Assembly (NCBI GenBank): GCA_018333535.1
Contig: JAGXTA010000112.1
Coordinates: forward strand, 1 to 38,825
Direction of reading: 5' to 3'
DNA from: Deltaproteobacteria bacterium
GTDB lineage: Bacteria; Desulfobacterota; BSN033; UBA1163
DNA: 38,825 nucleotides
Below are positions 16,445 through 27,607 of this stretch, piece by piece. The translations under genes and the position numbers were made by a program. The notes below the pieces were generated by a model. It saw only the letters and a list, made by a program, of their open reading frames with translations. It did not search any database and was not told where the DNA came from. Position 1 is the first letter of the stretch. Each line of letters begins with the position of its first letter.

Positions 16445-19400
16445 TCATGCATTCACCCATTCTTGTGAAAGCACTTCCGCTTGCTCCAGGACAGTCTGTG
16501 TTGCTTTTTCCTGTTTGTCAGGCGGATAACCGTACTTCCTTAAGATTCGTTTCACAATTACGCGGAGCTGAGCGCGCACATTTTCTCGCATGGTCCAATC
16601 AATCGTCACATTCTTCCGCACCATTGCAACCAGCTCCCGTGCAATAGTACGAAGGATGTTGTCCCTCAGCACTTTCACCGCACTGTCATTTGTCTCCAGT
16701 GCATCATAGAAGGCAAGCTCCTCCTCGGACAAATTTAGCGCTTCGCTCCGTGTGTCCGCCTGCCGCATCTCTTTTGCAAGTGCAATTAATTCCTCTATCA
16801 CCTGTGCGGCCTCGATCGCCCGGTTTTGGTAACGCCGGATCGCCTGTTCCAGCATCTCGGCGAATGATCGAGCCTGGACTACGTTCTTACGCCCGCGAGC
16901 CCTAATCTCTCCAGCAAGGAGCTTTCTGAGAAGCTCTACGGCCAAGTTCCGCTGGGGCATTGAGCGGACCTCAGCAAGGAACTCATCGGAGAGAATCGAA
17001 ATGTCAGGTCTTTTGAGGCCTGCGGCCGAGAAGATGTCAACAACCCCTTCAGGAGCGACAGCCCGGGATACGATCTGCCGGATCGCGTGATCGAGGTCCT
17101 CCTCAGGTTTCATTTCACTTGGTGCTCGTTTTGCCAGTACGGCACGAACAGCCTGGAAGAAGGCTACGTCGTCACGGATGTGTAGAGCTTCTTCATGTGG
17201 AACCGCTAAGGCGAACGCCTGGGATAATTCCTGCACCGCCCGTTGGAAGCGTTCCTTTCCTTCTACCTGTGCAAGGATGTGCTCCTGTGCCGGTGGAAGG
17301 ACTGACACGCGTTCCTCTGGAGAACCGGAAACCCACTTGGACCAGTTAAAGCCGTGGAACAGGCCGCAACAGATTTCATACTTCTCAAGCATGAGCGCAA
17401 CTGCTTCCTCCTGGTCGATTGCAGTCTTCCCGGTTCCTCCGCTCTCGGTGTAAGTGGCGAGAGCCTGTTTGAGTTCGTGTGCCAACCCGAGATAGTCCAC
17501 GACAAGCCCGCCAGGCTTATCGTGGAACACACGATTGACACGGGCGATTGCCTGCATCAGGCCGTGCCCACGCATTGGTTTGTCGACATACATCGTGTGC
17601 AGTGACGGGGCGTCAAAGCCCGTAAGCCACATGTCGCGCACGATCACCATCTTAAGCGGGTCTTTCGGATCACGAAACCGGTTGGCAAGCATCTCGCGGC
17701 GTTGCTTGTTGCGGGCGTGCTGGGCCACTCGCGGGCCTTCCGACGCATTCCCTGTCATGACAATCTTGATTGCTCCTTTGTCGTCGCCTACGTCGTACCA
17801 TGACGGTTGGAGCTTCACAATCTCATCATGTAAATCCATACAGATACGCCGGCTCATACAGACGACTAAGGCTTTTCCTTCCATTGCCTCAAGCCGCTCT
17901 TCGAAGTGCGAGACAATGTCCTGAGCAACAACCTTCAGCCGCTTCTCGGCCCCGACAATTTTCTCAAGCTGTGCCCACTTCGTCTTAAGTTTTTCCTTCC
18001 GCTCGATCTCCTCACCCTCGGTGACTTCCTCAAAATCCGGGTCAATTTTTGGCCTCTGGGACTCATCCAGCTCAAGCTTCGCCAGCCTGCCCTCGTAATA
18101 GATGGGAACCGTCGCTCCATCGTCTACCGCACGCTGGATATCGTAAATGCTGATATAGTCTCCAAACACTGCCCGGGTATTCTTATCCGTAAACTCAATT
18201 GGCGTGCCGGTGAATCCGATAAAGGAGGCTTTCGGCAGCGCATCCCGCATGTGCCGTGCATAGCCGTCAATGAAATCGTACTGACTGCGGTGGGCTTCGT
18301 CGGCGATCACGACAATGTTTCGCCTTTCGGAAAGCGCGGGGAGGTGATCGCCTTTTTCCTCGGGGAGAAACTTCTGAATCGTTGTGAAGATGACACCTCC
18401 AGCTTCAACACGCAGCTTCTCGCGCAAGTCGGTCCGGCTCTCCGCCTGTGCCGGCGGTTGGCGCAATAGTTCCTGGCATCGCGAGAAGGTCCCAAAGAGT
18501 TGATCGTCAAGGTCATTGCGATCTGTGAGAACAACGATGGTCGGGTTCGCCATCTCCGGCTGGCGGATGATGCGGCCAGCATAGAAAGCCATGGTCAGGC
18601 TTTTCCCCGATCCCTGCGTATGCCAGACGACGCCAATCCTTCGATCTCCGGGTTTGCCACCGTGTTCAAGCCTTGTTTCATAACCGCCCGGTGGTTCCGC
18701 AACCCGACGGGCCTCCTCGCGTAATCGCGCAGCGCGCAGAGTTTCCTCCGCCGCTATTTTTACAGCATGGAACTGATGGTAGCCGGCCAATTTCTTGACG
18801 AGCGCACCGCCAGAATCCTCGAATACAATGAAATCGCGAAGCAGATCAAGGAACCGCCGCTTCTCTAAAATCCCTTCCAACACGACCTGCAGCTCGGGCA
18901 AGTGGGGATCGGCCAGCGACTCACCTGAGATCGTCCTCCAGGGTTTGAACCACTCCCGGCCTGCCGTAAGCGTGCCTATGCGTGCTTCCATACCATCGGA
19001 GACGACAAGCATCTCGTTGAAGCTGAAGAGACCTGGCAACTCACTCATGTAAGTCTGAAGCTGTTGAAAGGCTGTCCAGATGGTGGCGTTCTCGTCGGCA
19101 GGGTTCTTGAGTTCGATGAGTGCAAGCGGAAGGCCGTTAATGAATAGCACCACGTCGGGCCGCCGGGTATGTTTGTTTTCGCTAACAGTGAATTGGTTGA
19201 CGGCAAGCCAGTGGTTGTTGTCAGGGTCCTCGAAATCGACAACGCGAGCTTGTGCGCCCGCTATGGTCCCATCAGGACGTTTGTATTCGACCGTCACCCC
19301 ATCAATCAGCAAACGATGGAAGGCCCGGTTGCGCGCCTCCAGTGTCGGCCCTTCAGGCCGGATGATCTTGCGGAATGCATCTTCGAGGGCCTCAGCCGGA

Positions 19401-19591
19401 AGCTGCGGATTGAGGCGTGCGAGCCCCTGACGCAGGCGGTCTCCCAGGAGAACCTGGGAGTAATTACTCCGCTCCGCCCAAAGCTCCCCCGGCGCGATGT
19501 CGGGTCCATGCTTGATCATGTAGCCGAGGCGCTCGAGCCAGGCAAGAGCGGCTTCTTCGATAACAGACTCAGAAAAAGGGTTGTCGCTCAT
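16445..19591 (-). CDS. hsdR: Type I restriction enzyme, R subunit
   Basis: A 1048-residue motor-nuclease that translocates DNA and cuts unmodified molecules. The N-terminal nuclease has Asp146 (RRPDVVLF) and Glu160-x-Lys162 (LIELKNP). The motor has GSGKS (Lys330) and [10 protein letters not shown] (431-440), and GTPIEF/RVNRVF segments further on. The helical C-terminal part (about 850-1048) resembles the domain that docks on HsdM. Its ATG overlaps the upstream HEPN-type gene's stop (ATGA), so translation is coupled. Confidence 0.95.
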   Translation of the reverse strand: MSDNPFSESVIEEAALAWLERLGYMIKHGPDIAPGELWAERSNYSQVLLGDRLRQGLARLNPQLPAEALEDAFRKIIRPEGPTLEARNRAFHRLLIDGVTVEYKRPDGTIAGAQARVVDFEDPDNNHWLAVNQFTVSENKHTRRPDVVLFINGLPLALIELKNPADENATIWTAFQQLQTYMSELPGLFSFNEMLVVSDGMEARIGTLTAGREWFKPWRTISGESLADPHLPELQVVLEGILEKRRFLDLLRDFIVFEDSGGALVKKLAGYHQFHAVKIAAEETLRAARLREEARRVAEPPGGYETRLEHGGKPGDRRIGVVWHTQGSGKSLTMAFYAGRIIRQPEMANPTIVVLTDRNDLDDQLFGTFSRCQELLRQPPAQAESRTDLREKLRVEAGGVIFTTIQKFLPEEKGDHLPALSERRNIVVIADEAHRSQYDFIDGYARHMRDALPKASFIGFTGTPIEFTDKNTRAVFGDYISIYDIQRAVDDGATVPIYYEGRLAKLELDESQRPKIDPDFEEVTEGEEIERKEKLKTKWAQLEKIVGAEKRLKVVAQDIVSHFEERLEAMEGKALVVCMSRRICMDLHDEIVKLQPSWYDVGDDKGAIKIVMTGNASEGPRVAQHARNKQRREMLANRFRDPKDPLKMVIVRDMWLTGFDAPSLHTMYVDKPMRGHGLMQAIARVNRVFHDKPGGLVVDYLGLAHELKQALATYTESGGTGKTAIDQEEAVALMLEKYEICCGLFHGFNWSKWVSGSPEERVSVLPPAQEHILAQVEGKERFQRAVQELSQAFALAVPHEEALHIRDDVAFFQAVRAVLAKRAPSEMKPEEDLDHAIRQIVSRAVAPEGVVDIFSAAGLKRPDISILSDEFLAEVRSMPQRNLAVELLRKLLAGEIRARGRKNVVQARSFAEMLEQAIRRYQNRAIEAAQVIEELIALAKEMRQADTRSEALNLSEEELAFYDALETNDSAVKVLRDNILRTIARELVAMVRKNVTIDWTMRENVRAQLRVIVKRILRKYGYPPDKQEKATQTVLEQAEVLSQEWVNA

Positions 19592-20235
19592 TCTTGATCC
19601 TCCTCTTCGGTCGCGAGGTTAATTAACCGGCTACCCAAGTCCCGGTAAGCGTCATAATCCACAGCAGAGAGCACCTCACTGACATAATAACTCTGCTCGC
19701 CTACATCTACCATCCCATACTTACGGTCAATTGCTCTGTTATACGCTCCGTCAGGTGGAGGTGGAGACGGAGGCGAACTATCGGTAATGGCCTTCCCTAA
19801 AAGTAAATTGACATCAACGACATCGAAAAGAACCGAGAAGATCCAAATTGCTGCCTCTCGAATAATCTTCAGTACGTTCTTCTCAGGGGTGCCCTTTTGC
19901 CCTCCATGGTATTGCTCATTGCGATGATCGTGCGCCCAGATGATATGGCTTTTTTCAACAGCCCAGGTGAGCCCCCGCGATGCAAGTTCATAATCGAGGA
20001 AGTCCAATTTAGCGTGATAATTATTCAGCCATCTTTCGACATCTGCTCTGGGGTAGGTGCGACCGCTACGCTGAATCGGGTTGAGCGTGAGATACGTAGT
20101 GATGGCCACATCAATCGCGTTGTCAAAGCTTATCAATGCGATTCGCCGATCAAAGTCCTCCCCCTTATTTAGATGCCCCTCGGCATGTACGAGTAACTCA
20201 AAAGGGCCATTCGCCCAAGGCGGCAAAGAATTCAT
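19588..20235 (-). CDS. HEPN-type protein inside the type I R-M operon, candidate RNase
   Basis: A 215-residue, mostly helical cytoplasmic protein with the motif HRNEQYH (Arg105-Asn-x3-His110), fitting the R-(N/D/H)-x-x-x-H signature of HEPN ribonucleases. The flanking helices ([15 protein letters not shown] and [16 protein letters not shown]) fit a HEPN helical bundle. A Ser/Pro linker (about 153-163) leads to a C-terminal tail with tyrosines. ATGA overlaps on both sides join it to hsdS and hsdR. Host-guard RNases such as PrrC sit in R-M operons and cut tRNA when restriction is disabled; a similar role is inferred. It could instead be an accessory DNA-modification factor. Confidence 0.7.
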   Translation of the reverse strand: MNSLPPWANGPFELLVHAEGHLNKGEDFDRRIALISFDNAIDVAITTYLTLNPIQRSGRTYPRADVERWLNNYHAKLDFLDYELASRGLTWAVEKSHIIWAHDHRNEQYHGGQKGTPEKNVLKIIREAAIWIFSVLFDVVDVNLLLGKAITDSSPPSPPPPDGAYNRAIDRKYGMVDVGEQSYYVSEVLSAVDYDAYRDLGSRLINLATEEEDQE

Positions 20236-21617
20236 AAATTGGCCTCGGAGATAAAGCGCTCAGCATCCTTCACCCGCAGCTGACCGGAGATGAGTCTGGG
20301 CAATAGAGCGTCCCGCAGGGCAGCGAGGGTGTCGTTGTTGACCTTATTTTGGCACAACCGAAGAAGCAGCGCTGACACTATCTTATCAAATTCGTCCATA
20401 ACTACTCTTGGTGGAATGGGAATCTGGATTGAACGCAGATACGTCACAGGACGTGCGATTGAGGGCACACCGGATGATGAAGTGTTTGCAAGTAGTTTGT
20501 GCTGACCTTCGAGGGAGTTGAAATAAAGTGCAATGAAAGCTGGGCTGACCTGCGACAGGTCACAGCGCATAAAGAACTGGCGCTGTGAAATAACGTACCT
20601 TTCATAACGAGATGTTTTTGGTATAAAGGCGGCTTGGCCTATGTTTCCCGCATGTGTAAAGATAACATCCCCGCGTTGAACTACCGCGTTGGCTAGCCTC
20701 ATCGCGTGCTCTTGGGTAATGAAGTTGAAAGTGTTGTCTTCCATAACAAACCCATTCAGGTGTTGTCCACTGATAATTGGAACGCCCTCAGGGACGAAAG
20801 TTTCGACCTTGATGGACGACCCGAACGGGCCCATTGCAACCCGTTCCGCCACTTCTTCTATTCTCTTGACAGCCCACCCCGCCGGAATCTCTCCCAACTC
20901 TGAATCCTCTAATCTGTCAGGGAAAAGGTCGTAAAGGTGGGCGGGGAGGCCGGGTAGGGTTTGGCCTCTTCCCCAGCGGCTGTTCATCTTAGTCCGAACG
21001 GGGTCGAAATCCACAAACCACGACTTAAAAATCGCCCGTGCAATTGCTTCCAGGGTCTCATTCATCCGCCGGTTTAGCTCAATCTTGTCAACCAACGTGC
21101 CGAGGATGTGAGCAATAGCGCGTTGTTCGGGGAGGGGCGGCAGTGGAATCTCAATCGTACGCAGATACGTCACCGGCTGAGCGATTGATGGAACGCCGAC
21201 CTGAGACGTATTAGCAAGGAGCTTGTGCCTACCCTCAGGTGTATTGAAATAGTAAACGACAAACTCAGGTATTGCACGTTGACGGTTACAGCGCATATAG
21301 AACTGGCGCTGAGAAATGACATAACGTTCGTATTCCGAGCTTTCTGGAATGTACGAAACCTGTCCAATGTTACCAGCGTGCGTGAAAATAATGTCGCCTT
21401 TTTGCACATTAGCGTTCTTAAGGCGATTTGCGTGTTCTGGGCTCAGGAAGTTGAATCCGGATGTCTCATCAAGCCTGAAACCGTGAAGGTGTTGCCCACT
21501 AATGACAGGCACGCCCTGCGCTACAAATGTCTCGACTTTAATCGAAGAACCAAACGGCCCCATCGCGACCCTTTCGGCGACTTCATCGATTGTTGCGGTG
21601 TCCCACTCACCCGCCAT
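20232..21617 (-). CDS. hsdS: Type I restriction enzyme, specificity subunit with two near-identical TRDs
   Basis: A 461-residue DNA-recognition subunit. The two target-recognition domains (about 12-160 and 254-402) both begin VAERVAMGPFGSSIKVETFV and both end in the PSIA.PVTYLR, LPP/IPP pattern. They are roughly 70% identical by eye. The central conserved helix is about 163-215 (LPEQRAIAHILGTLVDKIE) and the second one about 403-450. Each TRD reads half of the split site, so the two halves should be the same or nearly so. AAGGAG lies 8 bp before the ATG; the gene lies 59 bp after the yhcG-like gene. Confidence 0.92.
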   Translation of the reverse strand: MAGEWDTATIDEVAERVAMGPFGSSIKVETFVAQGVPVISGQHLHGFRLDETSGFNFLSPEHANRLKNANVQKGDIIFTHAGNIGQVSYIPESSEYERYVISQRQFYMRCNRQRAIPEFVVYYFNTPEGRHKLLANTSQVGVPSIAQPVTYLRTIEIPLPPLPEQRAIAHILGTLVDKIELNRRMNETLEAIARAIFKSWFVDFDPVRTKMNSRWGRGQTLPGLPAHLYDLFPDRLEDSELGEIPAGWAVKRIEEVAERVAMGPFGSSIKVETFVPEGVPIISGQHLNGFVMEDNTFNFITQEHAMRLANAVVQRGDVIFTHAGNIGQAAFIPKTSRYERYVISQRQFFMRCDLSQVSPAFIALYFNSLEGQHKLLANTSSSGVPSIARPVTYLRSIQIPIPPRVVMDEFDKIVSALLLRLCQNKVNNDTLAALRDALLPRLISGQLRVKDAERFISEANL

Positions 21618-21676
21618 ACCTCAACTCCTTCGGTCTTGCCTCGATAGCATTTTTGATCTCGTCCGTTCCGCTGTGT

Positions 21677-22784
21677 TCACCCATTGCCGACCTCTTTGAC
21701 CTTTTCCTCGAGGAAACGCTGGATTTGCTCTTTCTTGGGGAGTTCGAGTTGGTACTTGGAGACAAACAGTTTGTTGTCCATCCCTGCAAGGGCGTACTCA
21801 ACAAGGACATGGTCTTTCTGGGTGCAGAGCAAAAGGCCAACAGGCGGGTTATCGCCATCGCTCATCATGTTTTTGCGGTACCACGTCACGTAGGTGTTAA
21901 GCTGGCCGAGGTATTCATGTTTGAATTCATCCACCTTTAATTCAACTAAAACATGACACTTAATAACCCGATGGAAGAAAACCAAATCGACAAAGCCATG
22001 GGCTTTACCGATGAGAATACGCTTCTGTCGGGCTTCGAAACAGAATCCGTGGCCCAGCTCCAGGAGAAAGTCTTGAATTTTATCGAGCAGAGCATCTTCG
22101 AGATCGGATTCACCCATGACTTCCTTTGATCTGAGCCCCAAAAATTCGAAAATATACGGATCTCGGATCATAAGCTTGTGCTCGGACCTTTCCGCGGTGG
22201 ATTTGATTAATTCAGCGAGCTTCTTCTTGTTGTGCGAAAGGCCAGACCGCTCGTAATAAAGAGTGGCGATTTGTCTTTTGAGCTCCCGCACCGACCAGTT
22301 GCCCCGGATGCATTCAATTTCGTAGAAGGTGCGTTTGAGGGGATCATCAAGATCAACAATAAGTTCGATGTGACTGTAAGAAAGACGTTGGAGAATGGTC
22401 TTCGGCGGAATCTCCAATTGTGGGGACACTGTCCCCATTTTTTGAAGGCTCACAGTTTCAATGGGTAACTGTTTCTTCAATTGTGCGGACAGTGCCCCCA
22501 CAATCCCCGGATATAGCCGATAAAGGCGCATGTAACGATAAAGCTGGCGGCGATTGCAGTTACTGATGTTCAATCGCAAAAGGCGTTTTGCCAGTTCGCT
22601 CAAAAGTTTGTCACCATATGTGGCACGATCGGCTCCCCGCAGTTCATATTCGGCGATATAGTAGCCGATCATCCAGTTACGAAGCGTCAGGCTGATGTTG
22701 ACCGCTTTTCCGGCTTGAGCCGCAAGATGTTCGTGCACATGCCGAATTGCGGCAACCAATTGGCTGAAATTGAGGGCTTTGTTT

Positions 22785-22795
<11 letters not shown>
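21677..22795 (-). CDS. YhcG/DUF1016-family PD-(D/E)XK nuclease
   Basis: A 372-residue protein. The N-terminal half (about 10-170) is the helical DUF1016 N-domain; the C-terminal half is a nuclease with GFVDLVFF (Asp270) and VLVELK (Glu285, Lys287), plus Glu255 as a further possible ligand. YhcG-type proteins are frequent neighbours of type I R-M systems and their role is unsettled. It overlaps the end of hsdM by 11 bp, so translation is coupled. Confidence 0.85.
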
Positions 22796-24350
<1,555 letters not shown>

Positions 24351-24488
24351 GTTTCACCTCATCTATTTCAAGGAGAATAGAGCACTGAATGAATGGGCAT
24401 CAGGTCTACACTACCCACTATCTCCTCGCCCTTCAATTTTTTTGGAGTCCACCTGTTACCTGAATCACCCTCTCAACAAAGATGCTCT

Positions 24489-24517
24489 AACCTACAAAAA
24501 ATACAGCGAAAAATCAA
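24489..24517 (-). promoter_or_regulatory. Predicted promoter of the hsdM operon
   Basis: On the minus strand TTGATT (24512-24517) and TAGGTT (24489-24494) are 17 bp apart and about 140 bp before the hsdM start. Low-confidence sequence match; the -10 box is only partly consensus. Confidence 0.3.
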
Positions 24518-24689
24518 GATATTTCCTCTTTACTTTTCTTGATTACTAAGGAGTCCATAATTGATCCCGATTTAATCGGGATCAAAATCTCCCCCTGCCT
24601 GTCCGGCAGGCAGGCATTTATTGGAGGCGGAGTCCGTCCCGACTAAATCGGGACGCTACTAAATAAAAGAGGAAGAAATAGAGATTGGG

Positions 24690-24719
24690 TTTACATCTTG
24701 AGATTTCTTTTGTTAGAAT
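24690..24719 (+). promoter_or_regulatory. Predicted promoter of the SDR gene
   Basis: TTTACA (24690-24695) and TAGAAT (24714-24719) are 18 bp apart, 128 bp before the start codon. Both boxes differ from consensus by one base. It lies 5' of a repeat that would sit in the leader. Confidence 0.4.
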
Positions 24720-24847
24720 GGCGTGAGTTAAATGCCTCGGAGTAGTCGCAACCTTCAGGTTGCGTAATGTTAGCGCAGGCTAAAGCCTGCGGCTACCAGG
24801 TTAAATTCATCGATGAAAATTAGATCGAGAGGGAAAAGGAGGGAGAG

Positions 24848-25705
24848 ATGGGAACGACAAAGGGAAAGGTTCTGGTGACGGGGGCGAGCAGTGGGATTGG
24901 TAGGGAGACGGCCATCAGACTGGCTAAAGAGGGTTTTCAGGTGATTGCGGCGGCACGGAGAAAAGAACGCCTCGATGAACTCGCAAAGCAGAATCCGAAT
25001 ATCGTTCCAAAGCCGGTGGACCTTTCTGATTCACAGGCTCTGGATGATTTCTCCAGGGAACTGCTCAATCTTTCAGAGCCTGTGACCGTCCTCATCAATA
25101 ATGCGGGATTCAGCCTCCGGGGAGCCCTCGAGGATGTTTCGCTCTCTGCGGTGAAGAGCCTCTTTGAGGTCAATCTCTTTGCCCTCATTAAGATCACCCA
25201 GGCCTGTCTTCCGGGGATGCGTCGCCTGAGGAAAGGAACGATCGTCAATCTTAGCTCCATCGTGGGAAAGTTTCCTTTTCCCACGAGCGGCCCTTATTCT
25301 GCCACCAAACATGCGGTGGAGGCGATCACCGATGCCCTAAGAATGGAAGTCCGTCCCTTTGGGATTCGAGTGGTGACGATCCGGCCGGGAATGATCGGCA
25401 CTGAATTCAATGAGACAGCCAATCGATTGACAGGAGATCTCCTCTCGAGAACAGATCCCGATTACAAGCCTGTCTATCAGACCTACGGCGCAGGAATGGG
25501 AAAGTTGTTCACGAATGTTTCAATCCCGGGGCCGGAATTGATTGCTGATCTCATTGTCGAAGCTGTGCTCTCCGACTCTCCGGGGGCGGTCTATGCAAAG
25601 GGTCCTTTTGTGAAGGAGCTTTTAGGAGAACGGTTGCGGCTTGATGATGAAGGTTTCTATGATCTGATGATGGAGAAAACAGGGTTGAAAGGGTTGAAGG
25701 TATAA
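24848..25705 (+). CDS. SDR-family oxidoreductase
   Basis: A 285-residue NAD(P)-dependent short-chain dehydrogenase. TGASSGIG (11-18) binds the nucleotide, NNAG (84-87) stabilises the fold and the catalytic residues are Ser137, Tyr150 and Lys154 (PYSATKHA). ARR at 36-38 favours NADP. The C-terminal tail (about 190-285) covers a substrate pocket; substrate unknown. GGAGGGAG precedes the ATG. Confidence 0.9.
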   Translation: MGTTKGKVLVTGASSGIGRETAIRLAKEGFQVIAAARRKERLDELAKQNPNIVPKPVDLSDSQALDDFSRELLNLSEPVTVLINNAGFSLRGALEDVSLSAVKSLFEVNLFALIKITQACLPGMRRLRKGTIVNLSSIVGKFPFPTSGPYSATKHAVEAITDALRMEVRPFGIRVVTIRPGMIGTEFNETANRLTGDLLSRTDPDYKPVYQTYGAGMGKLFTNVSIPGPELIADLIVEAVLSDSPGAVYAKGPFVKELLGERLRLDDEGFYDLMMEKTGLKGLKV

Positions 25706-25759
25706 TTGCTAACCTGGGATAACTGGAATCAAATCCCGCCTTGGCGGGAGAGTTGGAAA

Positions 25760-25899
25760 AATCCGAAATCCGAATATCGAAATCCGAAACAAATTCTAAT
25801 TTTCAAAATTCAAATTGTTTAAACTTATTTGTTTCAAACATTTAACATTTGGTCATTTGAGATTGTTTCGAATTTCGGATTTCGTGCTTCGAATTTAAG
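25760..25899. repeat. AT-rich repeat of the 'AAATCCGAAAT' family
   Basis: It begins AAATCCGAAATCCGAATATC and ends with TTTCGGATTTCGTGCTTCG followed by AATTTAAG. The arms are inverted relative to each other. Related copies are at 32719-32876 and 38465-38548. It lies just downstream of the SDR gene and the livF gene (convergent). Confidence 0.55.
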
Positions 25900-25951
25900 T
25901 CCGCTTGTTCGAGAACAACTTTTTGGCCATTTTATTCGTAAGAGACTACGC

Positions 25952-26656
25952 CTAAATGCCGACGAGGTCTTTAATCTCCGGGCTCTCGAGGAGGGCGGAG
26001 GCAGGGCCTTCTTTGATGAGACGGCCGTTTTTAAGCAGGTAGCCGCGATGGGAGATGGAGAGAGTGAGATGGATTTCCTGTTCGACGATGAAAAGGGTAA
26101 GCCCGTTCTGATTCATCTTTTTCAGTGTGGCAAAGATCTCTTCGATGAACCGGGGCGCAAGGCCGAGAGAAGGTTCATCCAACATCAATAATTTTGGCCT
26201 TCCCATCAACGCCCTTCCGATGGCCAGCATCTGCTGTTCACCGCCGCTCAGTGTTCCTGCTCTCTGATCTTTCCTCTCACTCAATTTGGGAAAGAGGTGA
26301 TAGACCTTTTCAAGACCTTCTTCCATCACCCCCTTTTCTTTCCTCTTCGTGTAACCGCCTAACAAGAGGTTATCGAGGACAGAGAGGGTGGGAAAGATGT
26401 GACGGCCCTGGGGGATATGAATCAAGCCTTTTGATACGATCTGATGGGGGTTGAGATTGGTGATGTCCTCCTCTTCGAAGTAGATTCTTCCCTCGGTCGT
26501 TTCAAGGATTCCTGAGAGGGTGAGGAGCAAGGTCGTCTTCCCAGCCCTGTTGGGACCGATGAGGGCAATGACCTCCCCTCTTTCGATTTCAAGGGAGATC
26601 TCCTTGAGGGCAGGCAGAGGGCCATAGTGGACGGTCAGTTTTTTGATTTTAAGCAT
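25952..26656 (-). CDS. livF: Branched-chain amino-acid ABC transporter ATP-binding protein LivF
   Basis: A 234-residue cytoplasmic ATPase. Walker A is GPNRAGKT (34-41), where the usual second Gly is Arg; the codon is AGG, one base from GGG. The signature is LSGGEQQM and Walker B is LLMLDEPSLGLAP. The 3' end of the liv operon. A 195-bp gap with a repeat separates it from livG, which is unusual for this operon. The Arg may be a true variant or a base error, but ATP binding may be weakened if real. Confidence 0.88.
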   Translation of the reverse strand: MLKIKKLTVHYGPLPALKEISLEIERGEVIALIGPNRAGKTTLLLTLSGILETTEGRIYFEEEDITNLNPHQIVSKGLIHIPQGRHIFPTLSVLDNLLLGGYTKRKEKGVMEEGLEKVYHLFPKLSERKDQRAGTLSGGEQQMLAIGRALMGRPKLLMLDEPSLGLAPRFIEEIFATLKKMNQNGLTLFIVEQEIHLTLSISHRGYLLKNGRLIKEGPASALLESPEIKDLVGI

Positions 26657-26715
26657 TGGCGTTTATTGGTGTTTAGGCTAAGGTTACAAAGTAATAGTTA
26701 AACGGTTATGGGTGA

Positions 26716-26785
26716 CGAAGCTCGTATCGGAGCAGGAAGCTCGAAAAGCGAAGCTCGAACATCCAGCTTCAATATACGAGCTTCG
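26716..26785. repeat. 70-bp inverted-repeat element between livG and livF
   Basis: CGAAGCTCGTAT (26716-26727) and ATACGAGCTTCG (26774-26785) are exact complements, with further GAAGCTCG units inside. It occupies most of the gap between the two ATPase genes and could form a large cruciform or RNA hairpin. Confidence 0.5.
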
Positions 26786-26851
26786 ATAACGACAAACGTC
26801 ATTTTTATTTAGTGATACAAGCATCCTGACCTTTACCTTAACCCAAGCCTT

Positions 26852-27607
26852 TTATCTCCTTGGAGCATATGCCTCGATTACTCCGGGATCTTTTTTCACC
26901 ATATCCGGAGGGCCTTCGGCGAGGAGTTCACCATTGTTTAGCACTGCCACTTCATCCGCAATCTCCATCACCATTCCCATATGGTGCTCGATCAGGAAGA
27001 GGGTGAGGCCGGCTTCCTTAAGACGGGAGAGCGTTTGGGCAAGTTGCTTTGCCTCGGGGTAAGTCAAACCCGCGGCAGGTTCATCGAGAAGGAGAAGGTC
27101 TGGCTTTGCGGCAAGTCCACGGGCGATCTCCAGCCTTCTCTGCTCACCATAGGAGAGCTGAGAGGCGAACCATTTCCATCTTCCGAAGAGTCCTAAAAGT
27201 TCGAGGATCTCCTTCGCCTCTTTGATGGCGATCTCTTCGCTTTTTTTGATCTGTGGGAGATAGAGGCCGGAGGAGAGAAACCCTCCTCTTATTCTCGAGT
27301 GCATTCCGGTCAGAACATTTTCAACGACCGTCATATTTCCGAATATCTGAAGCGTCTGAAATGTTCTTCCCACTCCGAGCCGGGAGATTTCATAGGTCTG
27401 GAGGCCGGTGATGTCCCTTTTCTTAAAGAAGATTTTTCCGGAATCAGGCCTCTCCATGCCGCTGATGAGATGGAAGAGGGTGCTTTTTCCGGCTCCATTG
27501 GGGCCCATCAATCCCTTCACCGTTCCCTTTCGCACCTGAAGTGAGATCCGGTTCAATGCCATGACGCCATCATAATGCTTCACGATCTCTTCAACGCTCA
27601 GAAACAT
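26852..27607 (-). CDS. livG: Branched-chain amino-acid ABC transporter ATP-binding protein LivG
   Basis: A 251-residue ATPase. Walker A GPNGAGKS (36-43), signature LSYGEQRRLEIARGL, Walker B LLLLDEPAAGL, H-loop IEHHMGMVM. TGATG couples its start to the livM stop. Together with LivF it drives the LivH/LivM permease. Confidence 0.92.
   Translation of the reverse strand: MFLSVEEIVKHYDGVMALNRISLQVRKGTVKGLMGPNGAGKSTLFHLISGMERPDSGKIFFKKRDITGLQTYEISRLGVGRTFQTLQIFGNMTVVENVLTGMHSRIRGGFLSSGLYLPQIKKSEEIAIKEAKEILELLGLFGRWKWFASQLSYGEQRRLEIARGLAAKPDLLLLDEPAAGLTYPEAKQLAQTLSRLKEAGLTLFLIEHHMGMVMEIADEVAVLNNGELLAEGPPDMVKKDPGVIEAYAPRR

Larger units (their letters stand above)
24351..24847. other. Intergenic region between divergent hsdM and SDR genes
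   Basis: No gene. It holds four hairpins: GATCCCGA-TTTAA-TCGGGATC (24563-24583), CCTGCCTG paired with CAGGCAGG (24594-24614), GTCCCGA-CTAAA-TCGGGAC (24636-24654), and a 'GTCGCAACCTTCAGGTTGCG ... CAGGCTAAAGCCTG' repeat pair (24744-24793). One predicted promoter faces each way. Confidence 0.7.

Noticed and set aside
20232-21617. The hsdS TRD duplication as an assembly collapse
   Set aside because: The two halves are only about 70% identical with differences spread throughout, so a mis-assembled exact repeat is unlikely, though not excluded.
24563-24654. A CRISPR-like array or regulatory RNA from the hairpins upstream of hsdM
   Set aside because: The three hairpins differ in sequence and spacing; they look like common interspersed palindromes, and no direct repeat-spacer pattern occurs anywhere in the window.
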